From Hanleya hanleyi (lineage: Eukaryota; Mollusca; Polyplacophora; Lepidopleurida; Hanleyidae): 64,000 nucleotides of DNA. The translations under genes were made by a program, and so were the position numbers. The stretch spans positions 62,001 through 126,000 of the forward strand of contig JAVTVY010037089.1 in assembly GCA_036873755.1 (NCBI GenBank), written 5' to 3'. The notes beneath the pieces are model-generated. The model was not told where the DNA came from. It saw only the letters and a list, made by a program, of their open reading frames with translations, and made no database searches. Shown here piece after piece: positions 52,419 to 62,866 of the stretch (position 1 is its first letter; every line of letters begins with the position of its first letter).

Positions 52419-53846
52419 CAATGTTTGTTACACCGGTCCGATCTTCCGCCTAGACAGAGACCTAACGTGGTTCGTTTGCTGCAGACCGCAGCTGGACATG
52501 TTGTCACGACATGCGTTTAGCGCGCCTTGTTTGATACAGACGCTTCAAGTGAGCAAATAACGTTCTCCGTTTGTCACTGGCGAGCCGATTGGCTGGCTAA
52601 TCCTTTTCGAATTCTTAGCGGGAATATACGAGTTTTCCAAGCGAGCAGCAAGTCGAGATTGTATTTCTTAAATCCTACCACCACGGTTTACTGAGATTGG
52701 GCGATTATTTACTTTCTATATCCCGTCGATATGGTACCGAGTAGGTTACACATCCCATTCACTTATTCCCAGATATATCTGTACATGAAACCGATTAACA
52801 GTAACAGCAGCACTTAACATGAAACTTGGGAGTCACATCATGTCAAAGATTGTACCGTAAACCGGTAGGTCTGAGCTTGTGAATATATGGACACGCCCGG
52901 GGAAGTACCGTCCAACTGACCCCCGTTTCGGAACTTTCTAAATAGAACACAAATCCTATCAACATACCTTGAAAGTTGCCTTAATAGTCCCATTATATCC
53001 TTTTCTCTGACATGGCAATATAGATAAAACAACTGAGTGTACAGTAGTGACACACCAGCAGAATTTATCAAGAGCTATATGGACACCACAAAATGTCAAA
53101 ATTACAAAGACCGGTCACTGAACGGCCATTGTGATTATGGTGTTCATGATCATAGCTCTTGAGGAATTCTGCTGCTGTATTATAATTTCTACCTTACACC
53201 CAGTTGTGTTATCTATATTGTCATGTCAGAGAAAAGGATATTAAGTGACCATAAATGCTACTTTCAAGGTATGTATTATGATTTATGTTCTAAATAAGAC
53301 ACATGAAGCTCCGAAAAACGAATCAGCTCGACGGTACGTCCCCGAGCGTGTCCTTTTTCCTCCCGCCCCAGACGTACCTGTTTACCTACGCTATGTCATA
53401 GATAGCCAATAAAGATAGGAGCTGTTCGAACAATCGCCCACCGATAGTTTCTTTGAACTATAGCAAGTTACGGGTAGTGCTTTTCAAGGGGATATGTACG
53501 TTTCCTACGAATATCGTAGTCACCGCGAGTAGGTGTAGTAATAAATATACCGGTAATGCACGCAAATATGTATACGAGTAATAATGATTTTTTTAAAAAT
53601 ATTCCTTATATAACTACATCAATCACCTTTCGGATATGTACATTTCTAGGAACCATGCTTATCTATTTTACAGGTAAAAAAAGTGCATTGTGTTATAGTA
53701 ACCTGCAATAAAAAAAATCATTATCAATCAATAAACACCAAGTGACATGATGACATCGCACATTGCAGTGAATTGCACTGAATATGATACTGTGCATTAA
53801 GCTAAAAGTCTGGAGCTGAATTGGGTTATTTCGAGCACAAGCTAAG
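52419..53846. other. Gene-free part of copy B with inverted repeat
   Basis: Matches 22930-24640 apart from indels: about 220 bp of A (23272-23490) and the 125-bp MITE are absent. About 100 bp at 52425-52510 are arranged differently. The inverted repeat lies at about 52970-53277. Confidence 0.45.
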
Positions 53847-54745
53847 TCATTCTCGTCTCGCGAGACTCCCTACTGCGAGAAAGAGTCTCACGTGTAAATG
53901 GGAGCCATCCCCCCAAAATTTGGGGGGTGAGTAGGCGGCGTATGATTTTTACCGTCTGTATCCGGCTTGTCATTGACCTGCTGACTCCGCCGAGTTAGAA
54001 GCGAATTGCTAAACATAACGTGGGCTATATAATTGGGAAGTGACTCTTTCCGTTTCGGAGCATATCAATCGCGAACAAATTATTGTCGGTATGTATACTT
54101 GGCCGTGAAAGCGAGTTATCTAATACAGGAAGTAGTACGTACAGTTCCGATCCATTCTCAAAGAGAGCCGTGTCTACCGCAAGATGGTACATCTTCGGAA
54201 AATTTATCCCGGGTTCTTAGTGTGACATGTACTTGATCAGGGCAAGGCAGTTGCAGCATTTCTGTTCTTCATTCACTACATTGTACTGTTCACACGCCCT
54301 ATGACATGTACTTTTGTTGCTATCATTATGCAAGTTTTGTTGTTAAAAAAGTAAAACTGAACGTTGAACTGTATTTATGGCCTATTCGTTTGAAGCAGCA
54401 GATATAAATTTAGTTGACCTAGATTCTGCATTGAAGATCAACCATTGAAACGCGGAAAACAACGAATTACGTCAATTATACCGTGTTTTCGCCTGCATGT
54501 TGTCTGATCGTACTATTCTTGTTTATCTGATGATGCTAAACAATAATGATCTTGTGATCTTTGGGTTAGGTCATAAATTTTCTGAAGATGTACCATTTTG
54601 CGTGTCTACCCATGGGAGAATAGTCCCGGTCGAGCGAGTGATGTCATGCTGCCTCGCTTTGAGATTGGAGATTCAAAAATGTCACCAGTTTACATGAGAG
54701 TCGCTTTGGTCTCCCGCGGGTAGACACGGCTCTCTTTGAGAATGA
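53847..54745. mobile_element. 899-bp TIR element, copy B only
   Basis: Flanked by AGCTAAG (53840-53846, 54746-54752), 7-8 bp depending on how the shared A is counted. Copy A has the uninterrupted site near 24635. Ends are TCATTCTC and GAGAATGA. An internal inverted copy of the right end (CATTCTCAAAGAGAGCCGTG) lies at 54156-54176. Two frames of about 66 codons (54033-54236, 54497-54697) are present but unrecognised. TIR and duplication lengths would suit a hAT-type non-autonomous element; this is inference. Confidence 0.7.
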
Positions 54746-55033
54746 AGCTAAGTTGGATAGTAAAGGGAGCTCAGTCTATGCTCATAATGTCTAGAGTGGC
54801 CTCCCTTCGACTAATGCCTGTGCAGTTTCAACAGTACCCAAGACGTTGGTCTCCAGATAAAAGCAAACTATATTATTATAAGGTTATTCTTACCTTCGTA
54901 TCCACATTTTCCCTCTATCCTTGATGAAGATGCGGAGTGATATGAATTCCACCAAGGCGGACGTCCGTCAAATACTCCGTGAGGAGTGATGCATTTGAGG
55001 CCTGACGAGCATCTGTTGGGAATAAATAACAAT

Positions 55034-55510
55034 GATATAGGGAAACGTGATAGATGCCTCAAACAACATCTCAAAGAACATCCAGAAAAACATAAAAAAG
55101 TGAAATATTAAAAGAAACCCTTCAATAAGACACATCAAATCTCTTTTTAACCATGGGCTTAAGCCTCAAAAGAACTCACTCTATTCAGATAATATGTATC
55201 ACCCAGCGGTTATTCATTAAAGTTACATTTGTTCTACCTTTGTATAAACTTGTGCTCACCTCATAAGCCAACCGTTTAACAACCGCTGTGTTTACGCAAT
55301 CAATGTTTAACAAGCATGTATGTATTAGTCTGATCACATGTATTGTTTACTTTTATTTTCACCAATCACTGTACAGTACCCTTAACCCTATCCACACCGA
55401 ACATGTATATATTAGATATTTTACCTAGTACTTGTTACTTGCTGACGATGCCCTGATATACACCGAAATGTACAAGTCGTTTTAACAACATCATGAATTT
55501 GTCATTCTTT
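55034..55510 (+). pseudogene. Penelope-like relic, tail only (copy B)
   Basis: Begins within the second half of the GIY-YIG domain (GKRDRCLKQHLKEHPEK in one frame) and continues through the same 3' region as copy A, ending near GATATACACCGAAATGTACA. The upstream half present in A is missing. Confidence 0.6.
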
Positions 55511-55719
55511 GGAGTTACACTACTACTCGTGTATTATGTTCGATATTTGCTAAGATACGCGTGGGTATCACCAGGATTTCTCGAGAGGGGGTCGTTTAAT
55601 ATGCTTGCTTATTAGAGAGCCCATAACATACGGTTTGGCGCTGAAAGGGGGTCGTTCGCACCGAGCGCCCCGCCCTACCCCCTATCGCCCACCCCGCTAA
55701 CGACGCCCTTGATACTCAC

Positions 55720-55919
55720 GGTGGTTTGCGATAGTTGCACATGTCGCCGATCTTCAGTTTACAGACCTTACAACAGCCACAGATCCAAAAACCGTATTCG
55801 TCGCATTCAGGCTCCGGTGGGCAGGTGATATCGAAACAACGACACGACAGAGAGTCCACGATAGACACAGACACAAGCGTCACTAACAGACAGGCTGCCA
55901 GTCTTACAGCTGTATTCAT
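55720..55919 (-). CDS. First coding exon of the IGFBP-type protein (copy B)
   Basis: Same signal peptide, cysteine framework and phase-2 splice donor (GTGAGT at 55719-55714) as 27008-27210. A 3-nt deletion turns the first C-R-S-C into C-R-C, and V47 and D63 of copy A are I and N. The CGCCKVC core is unchanged. If real and expressed, the two genes would be recent paralogues; otherwise they are alleles. The altered CxxC spacing may affect the first disulphide. Confidence 0.75.
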
Positions 55920-55950
55920 CTTGTCTCGAGTGTTGTATGATTGCGAATAG

Positions 55951-57023
55951 CATTCAAGCTAGGCTTCTTTTAACTTGGACAAATGTCAACGTTTAATGAC
56001 GTCATCTAACTTTTTTGTTTCAGTACCAGTAGCCTACAGGATGTTCATTTGCTCTTTGTCAATCGGGTATTGTTTTATTTACAGAATTGTGTATAGTTCA
56101 TTCGTTCCGTGAAATGCGGATTAGAATGTATCACGGACATGCCCTTATACAGAAGCGTAGACTATGGTGTTCTATTTGGGCCAAATGTGTGTCGCATCGA
56201 CTTTCATGAAAGCGACGCGCGACGCGAAACTCGATGTCGTCTTTTTGCGTCGCTCGTTGAGTTTTGCAATGTCAAGAGACAGGAAGGAATGTCGACATCG
56301 TCATTTGAAACGCGGCGTCGCGTCACGGAGTTTTGAAATTCAATGTAGATGGCTTACTGCGCATGTCTGGGTATCACTTATCCTTGAAAATTGGAAACCG
56401 CCATTTTGTAAAAGCTCAAATTTTAATGGTGAATAAATATCCGGTTAAAATAAGAGTATTTTACTTTATTATATAACGTATGTGCATTAGATCATATACA
56501 TTGATAACCATGTAGATAGGTAATAGTATATGAACGGTTAATAATAATTTCGGTCGTTTTATTATAATTATTCAGACGCTATTTCAAAAAGTGACCGGAA
56601 CGAAGCCTCATTTTAAACTATCTTACGGAGGCCGATAGGTTTTCAGGGGTTTTCGTTATTTTTAATATTTTCTACAAACACTTTCATGATTCAAGCTAGC
56701 ACGTTTGAAACCTTTACATCACGGCCAATGTATTTGATATAATAAAACGATTTCATGTAAATTGTAAACTGAATGCTATTTGTGAAATGTATATGCTATT
56801 TGTATATGTTTATGAATAGTGTAGATTGTATAGTTTTGATTTATGTGAACAAGTATGTTAATATGTATTATTATGTTGTTATGTCAGATAATCAACTGAT
56901 CAATAAAACATCAAATACACTATATTTTGAGTTTGCGTTCTTTCCCTCTTTACTGTTTAGTATATGCTTCTATGTTTCCTATGTCCATACTGGTTAGATC
57001 TCAGTGGGAAGTTCCAAAACACG
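55951..57023. other. Gene-free part of copy B
   Basis: Upstream region of the exon plus AT-rich sequence equivalent to 27240-28576, without the 237-bp TA MITE (empty site near 56527). Confidence 0.5.
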
Positions 57024-57245
57024 GCGGGGACCTCGGTGGCCGAGTGGCCTAAAACGCTTCGCTAGTGATCGCTGGCCTCACACCGCTCAACCGGCACGGG
57101 TCTGCTGGTGATGCGTGAAAGTTTGCCAGTTACTTGCTGACGGGTGGTGCTTGTTCTTGTGTACTCCAGCATCTTCCACCACTTAAACTGGCTGTCGACA
57201 TTTGAATGAAATATTCTTGAGTGTGACATTAAACCCAATACCCTC
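57024..57245 (+). mobile_element. tRNA-derived SINE (copy B)
   Basis: Counterpart of 28577-28800. It keeps the CCGAGTGGCCTAAAACGC box A region and the AAATATTCTTGAGTGTGACA then TTAAACCCAATA tail; part of the box B region is deleted. Confidence 0.65.
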
Positions 57246-57869
57246 TTCAATACACGCCTTTGCCCTAAGATACCCATCAATTAACGTTTCCCACTTCTAG
57301 CAGTTAACGTTCCCGAGAAATAGACCCACTTCCGGTATGATGGCGACATTTTCCAATATCGACTAGAGATATTAGCTATTTCCGGTTTTTGATGATGTCA
57401 TTTTCGGTTTTGTAGACATTGTCTGAAATGTCTGCCATGATATTATACGCATAACATCTGTGTGAACATACTGACCAATTTTCGTGGCCATGTACCTCCG
57501 GGATCGCGGTCAAATTCTGATGGTGCAAAAAAATCAGGTCACCATGTTAAAAGATAGGAGGAAATGAGGTATATAAACATCTGGTATTACTTACTTACGC
57601 CATTTTAAATCTTCAGCTTAGGTGGCTCTACTGCCACTTTACGCTTCCGTATCTTATTTTTTTGTAAATAAATAAAATGAGACGAACGCGAATAAAGGAT
57701 GGTTCAAATTTAGACTTCACAAATCAAAACGCACCCATGATTGCCTCCTCAGAGAGCCAGTCGAAATCATTTCCTATTAAGAGGTTCGACCACACACGGG
57801 AACGAGACGCGTCAAGGCTATTGATAAGCCCGAGAACAAATGTGATCTTTAGGTGCAGATAACCACCAA

Positions 57870-57918
57870 ATCATCAATGATTTTAACTGTATTCAATACA
57901 GTTAAAATCATTGATGAT
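57870..57918. repeat. Perfect palindrome, 24-bp arms, 1-bp centre
   Basis: ATCATCAATGATTTTAACTG (plus TATT) at 57870-57893 is followed by C and then its exact reverse complement to 57918. Copy A (29880-29903) has only the first arm followed by CGAGTGG, so the second arm was added in B. Confidence 0.95.
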
Positions 57919-58199
57919 AATTCGAGTGGTTTGTGTACGAGAATTGTATCAATTTGAGAGACTGATCTCATGTCGCAAACTATTGCAAATCATAGGCTAC
58001 ACAATGCTCCAGTCCCCTGGGCTGTCCTGCAGAACATGAGGCTTTAAACGACTTGCATTCGGCATGGGGGTCCAAATTGACAAAAAATCTTTGTCAAGAT
58101 TCCTTACGTACTATATCGATTCTTTTCCCAGGTGAGATAATTTCGATGAACATGCATTTCTAATACTAGTGGCAAAATTGTCACCCGACTGAGTGGAGA

Positions 58200-58860
58200 C
58201 CACTGGCGAGCTGGCAATTAAACGCAACATAGAAATGTGGTGGAAGCAGATGCCGGCGTAATGACAAGAAGTCCTTTGACCTCACATGCCAATAACCTGA
58301 CTGCATATCTAAAAATATCACAGGAACATGAAAATATTCTTGTAATGATTTGTATCTCAGCCACGCTTTTATTGGAGATGTTTATGTGGGCATCTTGGAA
58401 GGCATGACCACACGGTCCCTAGCACCGGCTTAAGCGGTATTAGATACAAATGATGTAATAGCGTTCTTATTCAGAACACGTGGGTGAAGCCCGACGCCGA
58501 CCAAGCGCTTCATTTTCCACCATGTTATCCACATACACAAACTAAAATCACAATGATGTGTACAGAGGGAAACCCTCGGGAACGAGACGTCCACCAGCAG
58601 ACACACCATACACAGATAACATTCAAACTGAATATATAAATGTGGTGAAGAAAGAGGCCCCCACCTGCCAATATTCTGACTGTATATCTAAAAACATTAC
58701 AAGAACGAAAAATCATTCTTGTGATGATTTGTAGCTCATTCACGCTTTTATTGTAGATGTTCATGTGGACACCTTGTATGGCATGACCACCCGGCCCGCG
58801 TGAAGCCCGATGCCGATCATGCGCTTCATTCTCCACCATGTTAACCACTGCCGCAAACTA
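58200..58860. repeat. Satellite-like repeat, period about 400 bp (copy B)
   Basis: Same unit as 30190-31204, about 1.7 copies (landmarks near 58340 and 58720). It runs on to CATTCTCCACCATGTTAACC beyond the point where copy A is cut by element II. Confidence 0.8.
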
Positions 58861-60160
58861 CAATTCACAACACTTGGACCGCACAACCGCTGCGGGGGGC
58901 CTCTAATCTGCTTATCGATTTTAACATGATTTTTGCAATTTAATAAAGAAAACTGTTTATTTCCTGAAAACTTTTGCAACTTGAACCAGGTAACGCGGTG
59001 CTTCAGTTTCCAAAACTCTGTATTGGTTGATGTTCGAGGTGTGAATTTCGACCATAGAAAACAGATAAAATTCCACAGAATATACAACCCAGCGCAACAT
59101 TCGAAAAAAAAACTGAGGCACAATTCTTTTGTTGAAAATGTGTTCCACTTGGCAAAGACATCAGTTGAATGGAAAATTTAGAACTTCTCGTTAAAGAAAC
59201 CTTTGAAAATGAAGGCTAATTCAGAGATCACTTCATATTTCAGGGCCATTATATCCACATTTTAGTAATCCTACATGGCCAAATAATCTATTTATTAATA
59301 TGTATTGACCATGTACATAGTTTTCACGATAGAAAGACAAATGCAAGTGTGTGAATTTAACCTGGTGAATCCATGTCGTTAAGTCATTCTCGTAAACAAA
59401 CAAGTCTAATACAGTTCAAGTCGGTGTATATGTACTTTTCGTATCTGACATTATCCTAACTACTGCTGCATCACACATTTGGTGGTCCCACCCACCAGTC
59501 CAATTATTTGGATAGGAATCATACCCGCCGGATGTGATGTCGAGGAAATACGGTTAGTATTATTATGAGAGTTTGATTCAATTTTACTGGCTATCGAAAA
59601 AGTTGTTTAGAAAGTATTATTATTTGAAGAAAACACGGCTATGTACGGGTCACGTCACAATCGGGTTATATAAGATCAGATCGTACTATCAATGTGGACA
59701 GTGGTTGACTGAGTGGTTGACTGGCTGATTCGTGTTCGGACTAATGGATGTAAGCATGGGTGACAAATCTGAGGTGATATACAGGCCTATCCATCGGGAT
59801 AACTTTCGATATATCTCCATGGTTGACACGCTTAAACTTGTCCCATAGCTGAATTTCCAAGTCATTGTGTAGGATATATTGTATATGTCACCCACGCTTC
59901 GAATGTGGATGTCCATATGGACGCATTGAAGGTAGTACATTACTTGATGTGCAAACGGTCCCTATAGATTCGGGTTAAGCGGATTTAAACACACATTACG
60001 AGGCGTAACGCCTGAGAAGCAGGACACTAATGACGTATTTCGCTATCAGTATGCGATTATTATCGCGCAATTTGAGAAATATTGAGTGAAAGCGCTTGGT
60101 TGCACAGACTTGTCGATATCGTCGATTACACAAAGTTCGAGACTGTCATCAATTCTCGTC
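58861..60160. other. Stretch with no supported gene; diverged satellite unit at 59880-60080
   Basis: A TATATAAG word (59668) is the only promoter-like motif seen. At 59880-60080 a diverged copy of the satellite-like unit is recognisable (GGATGTCCATATGGACGC, AACGGTCCCTATAGATTCGG, GTTAAGCGG). Open frames of about 80-120 codons at 58761-59181 occur on both strands and match no family I know. Confidence 0.45.
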
Positions 60161-60269
60161 TCGTATCACGTTGGGCACACCGGTTCTCGTCAGATCATAG
60201 CAGTTAAGCAACGTTGAGCTCGGTCAATACTTGGATGGATGACCGCGTGCTGTACTGGCTGGGCTGATC
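60161..60269 (+). pseudogene. 5S rRNA-like sequence, diverged at both ends
   Basis: ACACCGGTTCTCGTCAGATC (60178-60197), AGTTAAGCAACGTTGAGC (60202-60219) and TACTTGGATGGATGACCGC (60228-60246) follow the 5S rRNA gene with its internal box A, intermediate element and box C mostly intact. The first bases (GTATCACGTTGGGC) and the last third (GTGCTGTACTGGCTGGGCTG) depart from a functional 5S gene, and there is no T run right after it. It could be a 5S pseudogene or the head of a 5S-derived SINE. Confidence 0.75.
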
Positions 60270-60329
60270 AGTGTCCTGGATAATAGGAACCGTGGCCACT
60301 CTCGTGTCCTGGCACATGTAGCCACCGTC

Positions 60330-60524
60330 GTGATATAACTGAAAAAATGTTGAGAACGACGTTATGCCAAACGGCAGACACCGATAACGATATCTCCCAA
60401 ATGAGGTGATAAGTCTGAACATGTGCGACCAACCAGTAGGTGCTGCCATTCGGGAGACAACTCTAAAGATTCCATTCGTCTTATACAATCGCAGCATCTT
60501 CTTGGAAAGTAAATCGGGTCTCAT
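60330..60524 (-). pseudogene. Fragment of a gypsy-type reverse transcriptase
   Basis: In a minus-strand open frame (60204-60524), residues 35-62 carry SFGRYRYRCLPFGI, the conserved RT block before the catalytic YxDD motif in Ty3/gypsy elements. The catalytic motif itself is not found, and the flanking residues do not align. It begins about 60 bp after the 5S-like sequence and runs into it in the antisense direction. A small dead fragment. Confidence 0.6.
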
Positions 60525-60539
60525 GAATATGGATTAACA

Positions 60540-62507
60540 AACGCGATTCACGGAATTGGTCATTACAGCACATGACACCTTTAGAGATCTGAGCATTAGT
60601 ATCAAACTATCCCTGTTTACTCTCGCCTAATCATTTCCATTGCTTGATTCAGCGCATGCACAATGGTAAAAGCAGAAAAGAATGCCGGTTAGTGACCTCT
60701 TGCTGTCAAAATGCGGCTGAACCGTCCTGGCCACTTGACCACTGAAGGCAAACAATGAGTATAACAAAAACACTTTGTTGGGTTATCATTTTTATTGAAT
60801 ATTATAAAACATCTGAGTAGCAGAATATCAGATCACTTTCCTCTCAAAAGAGATAACGACGTCAATGAGTGTACGGAATAATAAAGGATTTACAAATATA
60901 TATACAAAACATTAACAATCCGCTAATACATTTCGCAGAAGTCTTGCATCCCATTTTTGCAATGTCTTGTATTGTACTCTCAACAAGATTTACGCATAGC
61001 ACTCATGCTGATTCGTGGATATCTCGTAGATCCAAACATTTGGAAATCCAAACATAACATATCTCGTAGATCCAAACATAACTAGTAAGTTTATTCACAT
61101 GTCACTGGTAGGAAGTTCATATAGCCGCCATTTTGTAAGCAAAAACGTTAGAAACGAGAGGAGCCCGAATTTGAAAATAACGCATTATTCTACCCAACTA
61201 GTCAGACCATGATTAGTGGCAAAATAGCTTTTTTGTCCGCAGCCAATATAAGCAGGACTGATTCAAATAATATCAAAATGTCACTCCGTTGATCGATCTG
61301 AAACCTTCCATATTTCTTTTTGTTTCCCCTGACCTCTATATCATAAAAAGTAAGTTCAAATCAACCAAACTGACCAATCAAAACACGCTTTAGGTTCGCT
61401 AGGGCTGTTTGAAAATGTTAGCTGCTGGAGTCGGTTATCTCTTGAAGCAGCTATTTGATTGGTCAATTACCGGAGGTCGCAGGACATGGCGATTACATGA
61501 ATGCCGTCAGATCTATCAGCTAAGCAGCATTTAGGTATTATTTTAATTACATTGAGTCAACGTTTGGATTTCTTCATGATTTACGACAATTCATGGCAAA
61601 ATTATTGATAGTATTACAATGAAATGTACATTACCGAGAATGATATGCGGAGATTCTTGCGCATAGCTTGTTCATACGCCCATGATAAGCTTTCACTTAC
61701 CATCCCGAGCCGTAGCTGTTGAACTCGGATGGTGAAAGTGAAAAGTTTGCAGAATATAACATATTTCAAAACACAATCCCTCACTTGCACCAAATTCAAG
61801 TTATTCCTTTAACAATAGAGATGAGTGGATAGCACGTGTAGATGCATTGAGACCTGGTTTACCGGGGTTCGTTCATTCACTCTTTCCTATCTCTTTGGCC
61901 TGGAAAATATTTTTAATCAATGATAACTGGACTATTTTCGACTTCAAGTTCATAATGAAATCATAATGCTCATTTCTTGGGATAGTATATTAATTTGATC
62001 ATATTTATCATATTTACACCAGTTTTTTATGGTTAAAACTGACCCAGGCTAAAGAGACAGGACAGAAAGTGGACGAAAGAACCGCTGCGAGCCACGCCTC
62101 AATGCACCTGTTGGTGCCATCGGCGCAGCTCTATTGTTAAAGAATTAACTTGAATTTTGTGTAAGTGTGGATTAATATACATGAATTATATTAAATAGTA
62201 TATTTACATAAATTGAATAGGCATGTGTATAATAAAATGATTCACTGTGATCGAAACATATATGTGCTGATTATTATACCTATACGAGAAACTGCAGTTT
62301 TGGCCTTTTTTTTCTTTTTACAAGTGCGAAATTAAATTTCTGTGATTATGATTATTCTATCATTCAGCATGAAAAACATATAAAAAATGATATTCAGAAA
62401 CAGCACATTTAATGTGTACATATAATAATGGAATATATGAAATAAATATATATTAATGGGATTTCATTAAATGTAGTGTAAATATGGGCATTGTTTATTT
62501 ATTGATA
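60540..62507. other. AT-rich stretch with no recognised gene or repeat
   Basis: No coding frame above about 62 codons that looks real. CATATCTCGTAGATCCAAACA-type words are directly repeated at about 61019-61045 and 61050-61078. Confidence 0.5.
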
Positions 62508-62680
62508 CCGGTGTGAAAGAAACGGTGGTCCCTCAGATTTGAGTGTCCGCTCGCTATGATTTAACCCAGCCTGGACACTGACACTTGAAAATGGTCACCA
62601 GGATATCAAAGCCCCCCCCCTAGGTAAAACATAGGAGACCGGACACTGGTCTCTGGGGACTACCGTTTCTTTCACACCGG
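62508..62680. mobile_element. 173-bp MITE with TA target duplication
   Basis: Ends are inverted: CCGGTGTGAAAGAAACGGTG at left and the inverse of CCGGTGTGAAAGAAACGGTA at right. TA lies at 62506-62507 and 62681-62682. The interior has a C run (about 62612-62620) and ACCGGACACTGGTC. Tc1/mariner-type mobilisation is suggested by the TA. Confidence 0.85.
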
Positions 62681-62866
62681 TACACTCTTAGAAAGTTGTG
62701 TGTTTCTGCCACACAAGTGGAACCCAGTCTGAACCAACCAAAAACAGTTGCAGGTAAAATTTGAAAATCGCGAAAATGGTTCTACATGTAAATGGAACAG
62801 ATTTGGTTTCGCATGGAATCGATTTGTTTTTAATATTTGATGCTGTGTAGCAGCGGGAAGAACCGA

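Larger units (their letters stand above)
39231..58815. repeat. Duplicated segment, copy B
   Basis: Same order and orientation as 1735-31204. It lacks the gypsy element and the four small insertions of copy A, and has its own 899-bp insertion (53847-54745). Unlike A it continues past the GTGAAGCCCGA boundary into further repeat sequence (GATGCCGATCATGCGC), showing what the A-side sequence may have looked like before element II. Confidence 0.9.

Noticed and set aside
58761..59181. Overlapping 82-120-codon ORFs on both strands as genes
   Set aside because: Frames on opposite strands overlap the same AT-rich DNA, with no recognised family, splice signal or conserved counterpart in copy A.
60161..60269. 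Functional 5S rRNA gene
   Set aside because: Both ends depart from the 5S consensus, terminal stem pairing is not apparent and there is no T-run terminator just after it.
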